60,000 nucleotides of DNA from Symsagittifera roscoffensis (Eukaryota > Xenacoelomorpha > Acoela > Convolutidae): positions 79,216,512-79,276,511 of the forward strand of contig NC_087064.1 in the NCBI RefSeq assembly GCF_963678635.1. The letters are read 5' to 3'. Each line of letters starts with the position of its first letter. Position 1 is the stretch's first letter. The position numbers and the translations under genes were made by a program. Below are positions 34,243-45,921 of this stretch, in pieces. The notes beneath the pieces were generated by a model. The model worked only from the letters and a program-made list of their open reading frames with translations, was not told the DNA's origin and searched no databases.

Positions 34243-37144
34243 GTAAACACAAGTCACAATTCCCCCCCCTCCCCACCAATTACACGTAAGCTGCGAAGCA
34301 TGGCAATGGACTTCTACTATTTTGGGATATTAAGGTCATGCTCTGAACAGACTATCTTTGCAAATAAATGAAACTTTTGAGGACCACTTCAGTTTTGATC
34401 AATTTAATTTCAATTAATTTCATTGAAGATGGGAATAAAGACACTGCACTGCGTCTTGAATTAAGAAGCAGCCATTGATGCCATGGGAGACTATCAGAAC
34501 TTGTTTTAAACTTAAACAAACTACACAGCAACTGACTACCCCTGTTATTACGACGTGATGCGTTGAAATTGACACAAATTATCAGTTTTATCCACGCTTT
34601 TTTGGGGATGCATTAAAATTTTCTTTTAAAGTAGACGTACGATTTTGAAAAAATGGGCCCGTTCAACCCCATACTGAAAAAACGAGGACCAAAAATGGAG
34701 CCCAATTTGCTAAATATTGGGCTCTTTCAGCTCGTTTTTTCTAAAGTGGATTCAGCACCCTCCATGGAACAAGGAGACTAAAATGAGGACCAGTTCCGAC
34801 CAGGGTTGATATTTTTCAGGCTGTGTACAACGAATGGTAACAACAATTATACAACGCACAAAAATTGGCTTAAAAGGACGGCCAGTGCAATGCATACCAG
34901 TCAACAATTTGTCGCAGTCTATAGAAACTGACCATTTATTAGAAAAAATTTCAATGAAGTTTCAAAACTCGACACAACTGCAAAAATTCAAGCAAAACAA
35001 CAATAATCTAGGCTTCATGAGAGTAAAATGTCAATCAAGTATCGAAGTTGTCATTTACGACAGAAATTTCTCTCCGAATTAAGGCAGAAGATTTGCTGGA
35101 AAATAAAAGTGTCGATTGACACCCCTGATGAGATCAAATTTTTTGGGAAAAAATGTCTAAAGAAAGTATTGATTTGAGCAGCAAGCCATACTGCCTTTTA
35201 GTCTCTAACGACTACCCAAAATATCATAGAATGACTGAAATAAAAAAAAACATTTCTGTACAGGAGAAAACTGAAATAACCCGTAAAATGCTCTTCAAAT
35301 ACTTCCAATGGAGCACGTTCAGAGTATCATTACCAAAAATTTACGTTGGAGACTGGAAAGCTAAGTCGTCAAGAACTGGTGCCAAAAATCCGTTTGAAAG
35401 CGAGAGAACTGCAACGAGTGTCATAGATTACTTTCGAATCTGAAAAACGGTCGGTAATAGTCTGAAAACTTTGACAAAGTGACAAACTGACAGAGCAAAA
35501 TCTGTTTTTTTCACTGTTTTCCTTTTTCTTCATTTTTTGATACGTTCACTTTTCAATCAACAATTTTTACATTGGCTTCAAAGTGCAGTCGGAACATCAA
35601 GGGCTTCACCCTGATGTGCGAGCAGTCAATTTGTTTTATTTACTCAATCAAGTTTTGGCGATCGAAGCAATAGTTTTTGTCAAAATTTTGCACCATATTA
35701 AAGGTATTGACTGCCTGAGTTCAAATACAAAAAAACCCTCCTAGTAAGTTCTGGGTGTATGAACATTCTGGATTAATTTATGCGCACTTTGAAGATTAAT
35801 ATTATGATGCGGGAAGCATAATGCAAATATTTCATGCGTGGCGATTTATCAGCGCTACCAAATCAATCCAAATTGAATTTGGGCAAGCTGTCATGGTATT
35901 GTCGGTCGACTCAAAAATTTCTTCATGATGTTTGATATTGTCTGAAAGTTCTGTTTTTTCAATTTTTGACCAAAAATTATTCAATACAGATTGAGGAGCA
36001 CTCGTTGCATTCAGGGCTTTGCTCTATAAACTTCCGCGCAGTATCTTTTACAGTGCAACTTTGAAGAAAAAAAGATAATAACAGAACGTAGAAATTTAGC
36101 ATAATTAATATGGTGCAAACTTTTTTTGCAAGTTTCGGGTCAAGAAGTTTTGGCGAAAACAATTCACTTTTGGCTTCAATAGTCAAACAGAAACACACCA
36201 AAACGATAGGGTCAATTGCTGACAAAATTTTATTAAATTGAGCTTTTCGTGGTGCCCAATAAACAGTCGACCAGTAAAATTTAAGCGAGGTATAATTTTT
36301 TCAATTTGTAAAAACAATTACTTTTATTTGTTAGATAAAAAATGTCATTTTTACCATAAAAACATATTTGAAAAAATAACTTTTAATCGTTGAACAAAAA
36401 TGTTTGAAGATTATAACTTGATGGGTATAAATTCTAAAAATTTGGGTAAAAATTTTAGAAAATTGTTGTTAAAATTAAAAAAAAGGTAAGTAGTAAAATC
36501 AACATTTTTTGGCTATTATATAAAAGGAAACTTGTTTATACACAATTGAGATACCATACTCTGCTTAATTTTTGTAAGGTTACATTTAAGGCTCACCTTG
36601 ATATAATTTCGTTAGCAATAGACCCAGCAGTTTTGTCATAATTTTTGATTGACACCAGACACCAAAAAACCAAACTATTCGTTTTTGGTGAAAAATTTTT
36701 AGTCCGAGCTTTGCAGAATAAATTGCACCGTATTGATTACGATAAACTTCTAACTTCTATTTGTGAAAAATGCCCTTTCAGTTTCCAGTTTTATTCGCTC
36801 TGTCCGGATAATTTAAATTAACACTGTATTTGGTAATATTTTGCTTTAGTTTTGTGTAAATTTCAGGCATCACTCCATATTTGAACTGTAACTATCTTTC
36901 ATCTCCCGCTCTGTTTTATCTATTGACTCTTAGGAATTGAATCAAAATGGACGAGTTTTTGCTAACTTTCGGCATATTTTTTTTCCTCGCACGGACTTTC
37001 TTCAGCCAAAATTAGTCGTGCGTCGAACAGTCTAAGCATATCGAGCCTGGGTCGTGATAGTCAATTTATAAATAGAAAGCTCGACCAGGCTTTTGTTTTG
37101 AAAAATTCGATTGGGTATGTGTGTGAGAGTGTATGTTTATTTAG
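34243..37144 (+). other. Intron B'-C' (copy 2)
   Basis: Counterpart of 9,861-12,863. It lacks the extra gcaggagactg block present near 10,540 in copy 1. Repeat tail at 35,586-35,636. No exon seen. Confidence 0.6.
35586..35636 (+). repeat. TIR-repeat tail fragment
   Basis: AGTCGGAACA then tcaagggcttcaccctgatg, partner of 11,348. Confidence 0.6.
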
Positions 37145-37394
37145 ATCTGCCTCTGTTCTCCACCGGGAAGGAGAGGGAAGTGACCCTTCTCACTGGAACA
37201 CACTCTCTAATTCTCTGCCACGCCCACATGCCAAAAACAACAACAACAGCAACAACTACAAGTTCAACTATGACAGAAGAGTCAGCAGACATCAGACACA
37301 GCAGCAGTAGTAACAGTAGTAACAGTAGCAGAAGGGGTGATGGTTCAGTCCATGTCTCCTGGTCCAAAGTGGGAGCCCCTCTAGATCCTCTCAG
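37145..37394 (+). CDS. Exon C': first half of Ig-like domain 2 (copy 2)
   Basis: 250 bp, acceptor tttatttag|a (phase 1), donor cctcag|gtatca (phase 2). Same features as exon C: THSLILC B-strand, Thr/Ser/Asn low-complexity insertion, C-strand VSWSK. The AAC/AGC repeat is 9 bp shorter than in exon C, so three residues are missing but the frame holds. The exon joins exon D' by a phase-2 junction. Confidence 0.78.
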
Positions 37395-38132
37395 GTATCA
37401 CACGCCTAGACAACAGATCTGTCGGATCTACTTAACAATCTCCCCCTTTCAATAAAGGGGGGGGAGATTCTTTAGTAGATACAATGGGGGGGGGGGGATT
37501 GTTAAGTAGATCCGATGTGTCATACAAATCATAATTTAACCTTCGAATAAGAAGAAAACTTTGAAAATACTCAATAAAGTGACGCATTTGGTACTGATTA
37601 GCAATTAGTGTTTTTGTTATTGAGTCAGTTATTTTGAAGTGTTTAATTTTTTAACGGGGCTTCTTGTTGATTCAAAAAATAGTTTTAATCATAAATTTTT
37701 GAAAACTACTTTTCTGGAAACACAATTTTATAGCGTTTGAGAGTTTTTTTTGCTGAATTCTTAAGAATCTGTTTCTTGTGGTTTCTAAATTTTATGTGGA
37801 TAACGCCAGCGAAAAAACGAAAAAAAAAGAAAAAAAAAGAAAAAAGTTTTTAAGAAATGTATTAAGAGTTGTACATCTTAAAAAATTCTACCAATAGACC
37901 GATCCATTGGATCTAAGAAGTAAGACATCTTTTTAATCTGTGCTTAATGAGATATCTGAATACGTTTCGTGCTGGTCTAATAGTGTTCTCCCAATCGATT
38001 TAGTTTTTGTGAATTTATATGAAGAACTCTGTAACTAGATATCCTTTGGAAACAATTAATTTTTTATCATTATTATGAGTACAAAACTGTTCTTATACTT
38101 ATATCATACTGGGTTTTTATTGTGTTTGATAG
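37395..38132 (+). other. Intron C'-D' (copy 2)
   Basis: 738-bp phase-2 intron containing the foldback element; otherwise AT-rich without recognised features. Confidence 0.65.
37422..37515. mobile_element. Short foldback element, copy 2
   Basis: TCGGATCTACTTAACAATC and GATTGTTAAGTAGATCCGA arms, same position relative to exon C' as the copy 1 element. Internal G-run lengths differ. Confidence 0.6.
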
Positions 38133-38350
38133 AGCTTGGACGACTGAGGATGGGTCTCTGTCTATCCGGAATGTGAGCAAACAGACAGCAGGCACTTACA
38201 TATGCACAGCCTATCTCTACTCCGCCGTCCAAAACCCCCCACCGACACCCTACAACAGCAGCATCAACAACAACATAACAGAGAGAGGGGGAGGAAAAAG
38301 GGGGTGGGTTGTTGCCAAGAGTGAGTCAGTGGTGCATCTGGTGGTGAAGG
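38133..38350 (+). CDS. Exon D': second half of Ig-like domain 2 (copy 2)
   Basis: 218 bp, acceptor gtttgatag|a (phase 2), donor phase 1. It encodes AWTTEDGSLSIRNVSKQ, TAGTYICTA (second cysteine) and SVVHLVVKG. Only one residue differs from exon D (V to A at the first full codon). This is the best conserved of the exon pairs and suggests constraint or very recent divergence. Confidence 0.85.
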
Positions 38351-38516
38351 GTAAGCAAAAATAAGAAGCAAGAGAGGGGGGACCTAATTATTATACACGA
38401 GCAGTTGAGTGTCAGACAAAAAGCGATGAGTAAAATTGAACAGGGGGAGTAAGAGGTCCCTTTTTTGTGTTTTGGTTATGATGTCATGGTCAAATTCATT
38501 ATGAGGCACTGTTTAG

Positions 38517-38632
38517 ACTCCATGGCGTTCAGAGTGGAGCCGAAGGATGAGGAGGTGGGGGTGGGTGAGGATGCTCTGTTCCACTGTGCCGCAGACAACT
38601 CCTCTGTCATATTCTGGGAGCTGCACCCAAAG
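38517..38632 (+). CDS. Exon E': first half of Ig-like domain 3 (copy 2)
   Basis: 116 bp, acceptor actgtttag|a (phase 1), donor cccaaag|gtacga (phase 0). Translation as exon E: B-strand ALFHC and C-strand VIFWEL. Its phase-0 partner exon is not in the window because the plus-strand retroelement at about 51,078 interrupts the following intron; it may lie beyond 60,000. Confidence 0.8.
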
Positions 38633-39998
38633 GTACGACATAAGTATACAATCCACTCACATCAACTTAGGCTCACCCAACTATTACTGAACACGAAACC
38701 CCTCCCCCCATCTCGAAGCAGAGGCTATTCAGAAGCAAGAACTTGTCTCATTTCACCTAAGATGTCACCGGCAGCTTGATGCCTTTTTGGTATTCTCCCG
38801 ACACGCACTGTATTGTAAACGTATTTGGTTACAATTTCATGGTGTTTGATTATAAGTGTCTGGCTTGAACACAAAATTATTACATTAATGGCCTGATTTT
38901 TTGATTTTTTTGGCGCTGTTTGCTTGAATTTTTCCTTATTTCCCCATAGAGAATCAGATAATAAGGTACATAGATACATTGGTAGTTTTCATTAATAGAA
39001 ATTCATACGAAACGCTTTAGACAATACTGAAAATTTTCTTTTAAAAATTCAGGTAAGTACTATACTCATTTGTACTTTAGATAGCGCGTAGCAGGATAAA
39101 ATGAAGAACAGTTTTTTGTAATTTGTAATTTGTATCATTTTTCGTAACCTTTAACTTTTTCACAGATGTTACAGGACACTCAGAACATCCAAGTCTTTGC
39201 CCTGATTTTTAAATTTTTTGTAATTGAAATTGATGACGATTACCAGCGCAACTTGGGAAGATTTTTCGAAGCCTTTCTGTCAATTCAAATTGTGGATTGA
39301 AAAAAAGGCGGCACAATGAGGCATCCCGCGACAGTTTTATGGATAAAAATCGATTATAATGGAAAAAAGTTGTCAAACAAATATTGTCATTATAATCCAT
39401 TATAGTAGCAAATTTAGACCACGAAATTGACTATTTTGTATTATAATCGATTATTTCCATAAAAACACAATCCGTTTAAATCCCTTATATTAAATTATAA
39501 TTCAATTAAAATCCATTAATATTGATTACAATGGATTATAATCTCTATACTTTTTATGCAAAATGAAAATACTCACGGCCTACTCGAATTCTAAGTCTAC
39601 TCAATTTTATAACGCCCGTTTAATCCTCTTACCAGTCATTTTCTCCACTCACGTTCACCCTTTCCCCCTGTTTATTCTTCTTAACCCTACCCCACCCCTA
39701 CTTACCCCTACCCCTACCTACCTATTTACCCCCCCCCCCCCCCCCACTTACCCCCCCCCCCCCCTCTTACCCTGATGATAAATTTTTCCATATAATGAAA
39801 TTGAATGACAAGCATTTTTTTAATCAACCCGGGTGCATAAAAAATGACAAAATAATTACGTTTGAGTTGGTCTTTTTATTGAGATAAATTTTGACTAGTA
39901 TTTCAGTAATTTTTTCAGAAAAATTATTTCACCACAAATTAATGACCAATTTTTCAAACAAAAATTTCACAAAAAGATTTATCATGGAAACATTTTTT
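38633..39998 (+). other. Intron after E', part before the minus-strand insertion
   Basis: Counterpart of 14,357-15,460, including the TATAATC palindrome cluster (about 39,345-39,545). At 39,727-39,766 there are C runs, then 39,780-39,998 holds sequence absent from copy 1 with the tgaaattgaatgacaagcattttt / caacccggg repeat end. Confidence 0.6.
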
Positions 39999-40072
39999 TG
40001 TATTATCAGTTCATCAAAAATTTTTTGATGCTTTGAAAAAAATTGCTTGTCAAAAAATTTAGCTCACAAAAC
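39999..40072 (+). repeat. 74-bp direct repeat, left flank of the minus-strand element
   Basis: Begins tgtattatcagttcatc and ends ttagctcacaaaac. Identical to 46,178-46,251 by eye. Copy 1 has a single similar sequence at about 15,455-15,530, so this is host DNA duplicated around the insertion. Confidence 0.9.
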
Positions 40073-40310
40073 TGGGCCATGCGCCTGTATTTGGTTTTGG
40101 GCCCGCCAAATTGGGTTTTGCTCTTTTGACTGCAAGATTCAAGCCTCCCCCGGCTTCTGTGTCCCTTGAAGTGACTATTGTTTGGCTCTTCTGAAAGCGC
40201 TCTATTGGATTCATTGCATCTGCGATTTCCATTTCTCCTTGAAGTTCGTCCTCCGATTCCATCTGCTCTAGTAGTTCTGGAGAACTGATTCGCTTAAATT
40301 TTTTTTTGTA
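40073..40310 (-). pseudogene. C-terminal tail of pol, cut off by truncation
   Basis: After a frameshift at a run of nine A near 40,303-40,311, the pol reading frame resumes with a polar segment (SPELLEQMESEDELQ...) down to 40,073. Here the element ends and the frame runs into host DNA and a stop. No known domain; such acidic or polar tails follow integrase in many Ty3/gypsy elements. Confidence 0.6.
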
Positions 40311-41119
40311 GGTTCCGACGATGGACTTTTACTCGTGCTTCGCTGATTTTCTTGCGTCAGTACCGTTTTTGATTGGGCTATATCCGATTTCCTATAAATC
40401 GAACCGGCCGATGTCTTAATTGTTGAGTCCGTTTCTGAAGCGATTTTCCCCTTTATTGGTCTGGTTAAGGCTTGTCCGCTTTTCCTTAGTGGATCCTTTC
40501 GAAGTATTGTCTTTGGTGGTGATTTACATTGATTTTCTACTTTGTCCTCCACAAATCCTTTCTCCCAAGAGTAGATCATTTCCTTTCGAAGATCGGGATT
40601 GAGTTGCCCTGTCTCGTCCACTAATTTCCTGATGCCGTTTTTAGCCGCGTCCCTTCTTTCGTAGTTCCAGCGGGCGTTCGCCTCCAACAATTCCTTTAGA
40701 GCTTTGGCCCTTTCTTTGTCTCGGTCCGATGTTAGCTGCTGCTTGTGCAGTGGGCTTGTATCCCTGCTCAGTTGTCCCTTGCGCACTATTTTTAGATTCT
40801 CTCTCGACTGGTCAATTCTCCGTTTCATTTGAGAGGCCGTCAGTGCTGAGCGTTCCAAGTGCTGTTTGTCTAAATAATCAGAATTATTTAAAAACCTATC
40901 CCTCACAATTTTAAATTCTGATTTTGGTAGTCTGCCGAAATGTGCTTGAAACGGGGATACTTGAATTGTTTTCTGCTTGTTCCACCGTAAATCTCTCATT
41001 ATAGTGCTGAGACATAATTTGATTGATTTATTATTTTCTTCGAGCATCATCACTCCCAGTCTTCTTTTTATTGTTTGAATTGTACGTTCAACCAAACCAC
41101 AACCTCTGTGGTCCCCCAC
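40268..41119 (-). pseudogene. Integrase C-terminal part (broken)
   Basis: Continues integrase in another frame: GDHRGCGLVERTIQTIK holds the probable third catalytic residue (Glu of the D,D-35-E triad). A long helical Lys/Arg/Glu-rich C-terminal region follows (RWNKQKTIQVSPFQAHFGR, a typical post-core motif). The upstream part of the core is in the 41,068-42,036 segment; the two overlap in different frames, so the copy cannot make a contiguous integrase without a frame change. The segment ends at a stop just after the A9 run. Confidence 0.8.
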
Positions 41120-42036
41120 CGGACAGAATTTTTGCTCGATATTGAGTTCCGAACAGAATTTTTTAGAGTTTTTCCCTTAAAGCCTGAAAATTGGTCCGAA
41201 CGAATTGATTCAGGGACTCCATGTGTGTCGATATATGATCTCAAGAATTTTACTGTGCACTTTCTACTTGTGGATTTTGTAACCTTCACTGATGGAAATT
41301 TCGAGAATCGATCTATAGCTACTAAAAGGTAGATTTTTTTTCCTTTTTGATTTTCTATAGGCCCCGCGTAGTCTAGTTGTACCTCCTGTCCCGGCTGCGT
41401 GAGCAGTGGCAGTGGTTTTGACGAATTTTTCGAAATAAGGTATTTTACATTCTTACCATATCTGGTACAGCTACGACACTCCTCTGCCAAATTCACAATG
41501 TCCTTATTCATGTGTGGCCACCACAGATATTGCGCTGCTCCCAACATAGCTTCCTGTCCTGGGTGCCCTCGATGTATTCGTTTCAGGACAGCTTGTCTTA
41601 GTTGAATTGGTACTGCTAGCCGATTATTCACCAAGATGCAGTCGTCCTGAACTGCCATCTGTGACCACAACGGATTTGTATAAGGTCCCATCAATTCGAA
41701 TCCTTGTTTGTCCCCTCTCTCTACCACTCGCCTGAGGCGGTCCATCCACGTGTCTTCTGTGGTCAATTCTGCTAGTAAGTTTTTGTCGAACAGTTTTGCG
41801 AGGTTGTCCAGGGTCTCTACTTGTTGCTGCTTTTGCAGTCTCTTGCCCAGTCCCTTTGGCGGTTGAATTGAGCACACTTCCTCCTCACTCTCCGCCTCCT
41901 CTGTGGTTGTCAGGTCCACTTCTATTACATTCACCTCACTGAGTTTCCGTTCCGCCGATGCGATCGGTTTAGGCGATGTTGAACTCGATTCGTGTTCCAA
42001 GCTGTCGCTGACTTCTTGGGTATGAGCCACCAGTTC
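41068..42036 (-). pseudogene. Integrase N-terminal part (broken)
   Basis: In the same frame as the gag-pol ORF and separated from it by one TGA. After a polar linker it has the zinc-binding HHCC domain (HRGHPGQEA ... CRSC) and the start of the catalytic core with two acidic residues (QLDYAGP and ESIRSDQFSG). Then the frame goes out of register at a run of six A near 41,160-41,170. Downstream residues in this frame are unrelated to integrase. In a working element this protein would join cDNA into the host genome. Confidence 0.85.
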
Positions 42037-45000
42037 TCAATTTTCCTGAACATCGTTATCTCCGGCTATTAACTGCCAGAATGAGAGCAGTCTTTGATCC
42101 GCTATTCTTCGTTGGTCCGGTTCCAACGACCATTTTACTCGTTGTGCATGACGTGTTTCGCTGTCGGAGCTGTCCCTATTTTTTCGGCCCCCTCGTATTA
42201 TTTTTCTCGTACGTTGAACTGTCTCTGTGATCTCCTCCTCTCCCGAGAGTTCGTTAGTGTTGGAAAGTGATCGGTTCCACTTTGTGTCCATTAGGCTTTC
42301 TTCGCGCTCCTCCTTCCGCCAATCTTGTGGTGAGCTCGACCACCAGTCGTATGATCTGTTTTCATTTCCTGACATCTCGATCCTTGAGTCTGTTTTTTCT
42401 CTTTTTCTCAGTACTGGTCGTTTTTTGATTTTGCAATTATTTAAGACTGACTGTTTGCTGGGTTGATTTGACGAAAGAGTGATTTGTTTTTGGTGAACTG
42501 TTGTGTTTAGCTGTTTTTGCAGTCGTGGAAACTGTTTTCTCTCGTTCCGGTCGAGCTTTGTTCGGTTTTGACCGTTTTGGTTGCTATAGCAACCATTACT
42601 TGATGACTGTTTCCTAGCATTCCTTCTAGAACATTCTAGAACGTTTTCGTTCCGGTTGAGCGACCTTGATGCTTTAAGCCTACTGTTCCAGCAGTCGAAC
42701 GCTTCATGAAAGGAGTTTATTGTCGCTACTACAAACTTTTCGTCTAATTCTGATTCGGGCCAGGGATCATTGAAAGGATCACGCGATAAATAATCAACTA
42801 TGCCCATATCCCTCCCCGGAATGTGAACTATGTTGAACTGATATGGCAGTAACCGGTCAACCCACCGGGTTAAACGTGATTGGTAGGTCTTGTTCGATTG
42901 GTTAACATCCAATGCTGTTGTAAGCGCTTTGTGGTCAGTTGCGATGGTAAATGGTTTCCCCAGAAGGTAGTGTTTATATCTATCTACTGCCCAAACAACT
43001 GCCAATAACTCCAACTCATTTGTTGAATATTTTTTTTCTTGGGCGTTTAAGTATCGGGATGCGAACGAAATTGGGACCCATAGCTCTTCATCATTTTGTT
43101 GTTCTAAAGTAGCCCCTAGCCCATCATGGCTAGCATCGCATTTAACTCGTGTTTCACGATTTGCATCGTAATAGTGTACTTTCGTAATATTTGCCACCGC
43201 CTCTTTTATAGCATTAAATACTACTGTGTGATCATCTCCCCATTCGAATTTTTTCACCGGGAGTTTCATGTTTTTTAATTTTTTCTTTTGATTTTCTTCT
43301 TTAAGAAGTGGTCTTAATCTCTCAGTCAGACTTGCTACGTTAGGTATAAATTTAGCTAAGTGATTTATGCTTCCCAAGAATGACCTTAGTTGCTTTAGAG
43401 ATTTCGGCGTGTTCAAGTTTACTACCGCTTCCGTTTTAGTGATTTTTGGTCTAACCCCTTCTTCTGAGAGATGATGACCCAACCAATTCACTTCTTGTTT
43501 GAAAAATTCACATTTTGATAGTTTCAATGCCAAATTTTCCGCATCCAATTTCTTTAATACTGCTTCTACTAAGTTTGCATGTTCGATTTCACTTCCCTTT
43601 GACACAATAAGTATGTCATCCAGAAAACAGAACGTGTTTTTGGCGTGGTTGATGGTTCTATCCATGGCCTTTTGAAATTCAGCTGGCATATCTGCTAGAC
43701 CATAGAACCCTGTCAAGAATCTGTAAGTTCCAGTTGCTTTTCCGCCAACAATATTAAAATTGCATTGCCTAGCTGTATCAGCAGCCAATTTTAATTGACT
43801 GTACGCATATTTCAAATCTAACACCGAAAAATATAGCGTACCCTTTTTGTTTTCGGTAACAATCTGGCTTACCCCATCAATAAGTTCATCTACATTTGGC
43901 ATTTGGTATTTGTTTTTGAACAATTGCCTATTGATTGGTTTTGCATCCATTGCCAATTTTATTGAGTCGTCCTTCTTTACTGTTATCACAATCGGGGCGA
44001 TAAAGCAATCACTTGTACATTTATCAAGTTTTGTTATATGACCTTCTGTCAATAACTTCTCGATTTCTTTTTCGACTTTATCTTGTATGTGAATTGGGAT
44101 TCTTCTCCCCTTTTCTTGAATCGGACATAGTGGGTATTTGAATTTTGAACTGACAATGTGATTTTTCGAAATGCCTTGTCTTTCAAATAAGTTTTTAAAT
44201 TTAGTGAAAAATTTTTCTTTCCAACCTTCTGACTGCTCGCACATGAGCACGTCAAACCTGGTGAGTTCTTTTGGCGCTGGTCTTTGTGTAGTCACTATTC
44301 CCACTTGTCCTTGCAGGTCTAATCCCATGATGCATCTGGTTTTTCGTTCTGATACCAGAAAGGTTGCGCCCTTTACTTCCCAGCCCGCTGACCTCAGATT
44401 GGTTTTTAGGGCTCCCAGAATACTGATCGGTTGTTTATTGTAGTCCACAAATTTGGTTTGTAAGTTCAATTTATCGGACGGTATGAATCTCACTTTGTTT
44501 GATTTTTCCATAATTTCCTTTGTCGTTGCCCAGTTGAGAAATGAAACAGGACTTCCAGTGTCCACTGTTAATTGAATTATCTGATTATCTATTCGTACCA
44601 TGGCCTTTAGTGATTTTACGCGATTCAATGTTGGATCGCGAATCGAATCTATTTTCTGAACTCGTACCACTTTTCCGTCTGTTTTGTTTCTCATTTCCTT
44701 GATTCGGTCTTTCACATATTTTGAAACTCGCTCATTTTCCGGTTGGTAGGTTTGTATCGACATAACTTCAAATTCACTACATGACCTAACACCTTCACTG
44801 ATCTGATCGCATTCCTCTACCGATCCTTCCGATTCTTCCGCAACTTCACTTACTTGTTGGGATCTGCACATTTTAGCGAAATGATTGGGTTTGCCACAGT
44901 GTTTACAGGTTTTCCCCATCGCTGGACAATTTTTTAGGTGTCCCTGTTCAAACGTCCTTCCACATCTATTACATGGTTTTGTTTTCGTGTTTTGATTCTT

Positions 45001-45921
45001 GTTATTATTCTGTCTTTTATGCGTTTCTCTTCTATTTGGAGTTTTGGTTGTCCCCCCCAAATTTCGAACTGCCATTACAAGTTCCTGTTTTACCCTCACA
45101 CCCGAGGTGTAATTGCTACTTGATCCCCCTGTAGCCGCAGCATTAGTCTTCTGAAATGCCATTGTGGTTAACTTGCTATGTTCGAATTTTATAGCCCTTT
45201 TTAAAACTTCCACCGGATGTAGAGTTTCGAATGTCAACGTGTCCTGCAATGTCATGTTTTTCATTTTCGAGATGAACAGGTCTCGCACTATTTCATTTTC
45301 CAGTGCTCCCAGTTCTGATCGGGCTGCTTGAGCAGTTAACGCTGCGTGGAATGATTCTAGAGATTCTCCAGATTCTTGCATTCTCGTAAATAACTTGTAT
45401 CTTTCGTATGTTACACATTTTACCTTTTGAAACGAGACTTCTGCCAAATCTGTTATTTCCCTGAACGTCATTTTCGATATTTCAACGTGCGGGTTCTTTT
45501 GTAGGAATCTCTTCTTTCCCTCTGTACCCAAAGATAAAAATAATCTTGACACCAGTTTCTTTTGTACTTCGTTGTAGAAGACATTGTGTCCGACTCGTGG
45601 GCCTCTTGTCTTTCTGTCTTCGTTCTCCAATACTACTCTATCCCTTGCTAGCTTATCTCTAAGAATCCTAGCGTTCCTCGCATCTTCGTTCTCCCCATCC
45701 CTGGGCGTTTCCGGGCGTGGTGGTGGTTCCTCTAATATGTCTTTTGGTTCTTCCAAAATAATCTCTGGGTTCACATTTTCTTTGACCGTAACCGCCATGA
45801 GAAATTGTTCGAACCAAATTTTAAATTGCCACGGAGGGTCTAGATTCGCTGATGCCCAAAATACCGGAATTCCCATATCCGTTCTGTTGTCTTGAGCTGC
45901 GAATCCTGCTGGCTGCGCCAT
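42037..45921 (-). CDS. Gag-protease-RT-RNase H polyprotein, 1,294 residues
   Basis: One uninterrupted frame. Gag occupies about residues 1-355, with two zinc knuckle-like motifs (about 317-332 atypical; 339-352 CKHCGKPNHFAKMC). The aspartic protease motif DTGS is at 454-457. RT spans about 600-870, with catalytic LDLKYAYSQL (about 701) and FLDD (about 766). RNase H spans about 925-1045: KCDAS at 929, TNELELL at 967, TDHK at 995. A Ser/Arg/Asn-rich tail ends at TGA. The first ATG spans the LTR/primer-site junction; Met16 is an alternative start. Gag and pol are fused without a frameshift, as in some Ty3/gypsy lineages. Catalytic residues look intact, but integrase downstream is broken. Confidence 0.9.
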   Translation of the reverse strand: MAQPAGFAAQDNRTDMGIPVFWASANLDPPWQFKIWFEQFLMAVTVKENVNPEIILEEPKDILEEPPPRPETPRDGENEDARNARILRDKLARDRVVLENEDRKTRGPRVGHNVFYNEVQKKLVSRLFLSLGTEGKKRFLQKNPHVEISKMTFREITDLAEVSFQKVKCVTYERYKLFTRMQESGESLESFHAALTAQAARSELGALENEIVRDLFISKMKNMTLQDTLTFETLHPVEVLKRAIKFEHSKLTTMAFQKTNAAATGGSSSNYTSGVRVKQELVMAVRNLGGTTKTPNRRETHKRQNNNKNQNTKTKPCNRCGRTFEQGHLKNCPAMGKTCKHCGKPNHFAKMCRSQQVSEVAEESEGSVEECDQISEGVRSCSEFEVMSIQTYQPENERVSKYVKDRIKEMRNKTDGKVVRVQKIDSIRDPTLNRVKSLKAMVRIDNQIIQLTVDTGSPVSFLNWATTKEIMEKSNKVRFIPSDKLNLQTKFVDYNKQPISILGALKTNLRSAGWEVKGATFLVSERKTRCIMGLDLQGQVGIVTTQRPAPKELTRFDVLMCEQSEGWKEKFFTKFKNLFERQGISKNHIVSSKFKYPLCPIQEKGRRIPIHIQDKVEKEIEKLLTEGHITKLDKCTSDCFIAPIVITVKKDDSIKLAMDAKPINRQLFKNKYQMPNVDELIDGVSQIVTENKKGTLYFSVLDLKYAYSQLKLAADTARQCNFNIVGGKATGTYRFLTGFYGLADMPAEFQKAMDRTINHAKNTFCFLDDILIVSKGSEIEHANLVEAVLKKLDAENLALKLSKCEFFKQEVNWLGHHLSEEGVRPKITKTEAVVNLNTPKSLKQLRSFLGSINHLAKFIPNVASLTERLRPLLKEENQKKKLKNMKLPVKKFEWGDDHTVVFNAIKEAVANITKVHYYDANRETRVKCDASHDGLGATLEQQNDEELWVPISFASRYLNAQEKKYSTNELELLAVVWAVDRYKHYLLGKPFTIATDHKALTTALDVNQSNKTYQSRLTRWVDRLLPYQFNIVHIPGRDMGIVDYLSRDPFNDPWPESELDEKFVVATINSFHEAFDCWNSRLKASRSLNRNENVLECSRRNARKQSSSNGCYSNQNGQNRTKLDRNERKQFPRLQKQLNTTVHQKQITLSSNQPSKQSVLNNCKIKKRPVLRKREKTDSRIEMSGNENRSYDWWSSSPQDWRKEEREESLMDTKWNRSLSNTNELSGEEEITETVQRTRKIIRGGRKNRDSSDSETRHAQRVKWSLEPDQRRIADQRLLSFWQLIAGDNDVQEN
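45901..45920 (-). promoter_or_regulatory. Primer-binding site, tRNA-Ser-like
   Basis: On the minus strand TGGCGCAGCCAGCAGG continues into GATTC. Its complement ends ...TGCGCCA and contains a T-arm-like GAATCC, as expected for a tRNA 3' end with discriminator G. From memory it resembles the tRNA-Ser sites of 17.6/297-type elements. It directly abuts the LTR (TATCACA|TGG). Confidence 0.7.
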
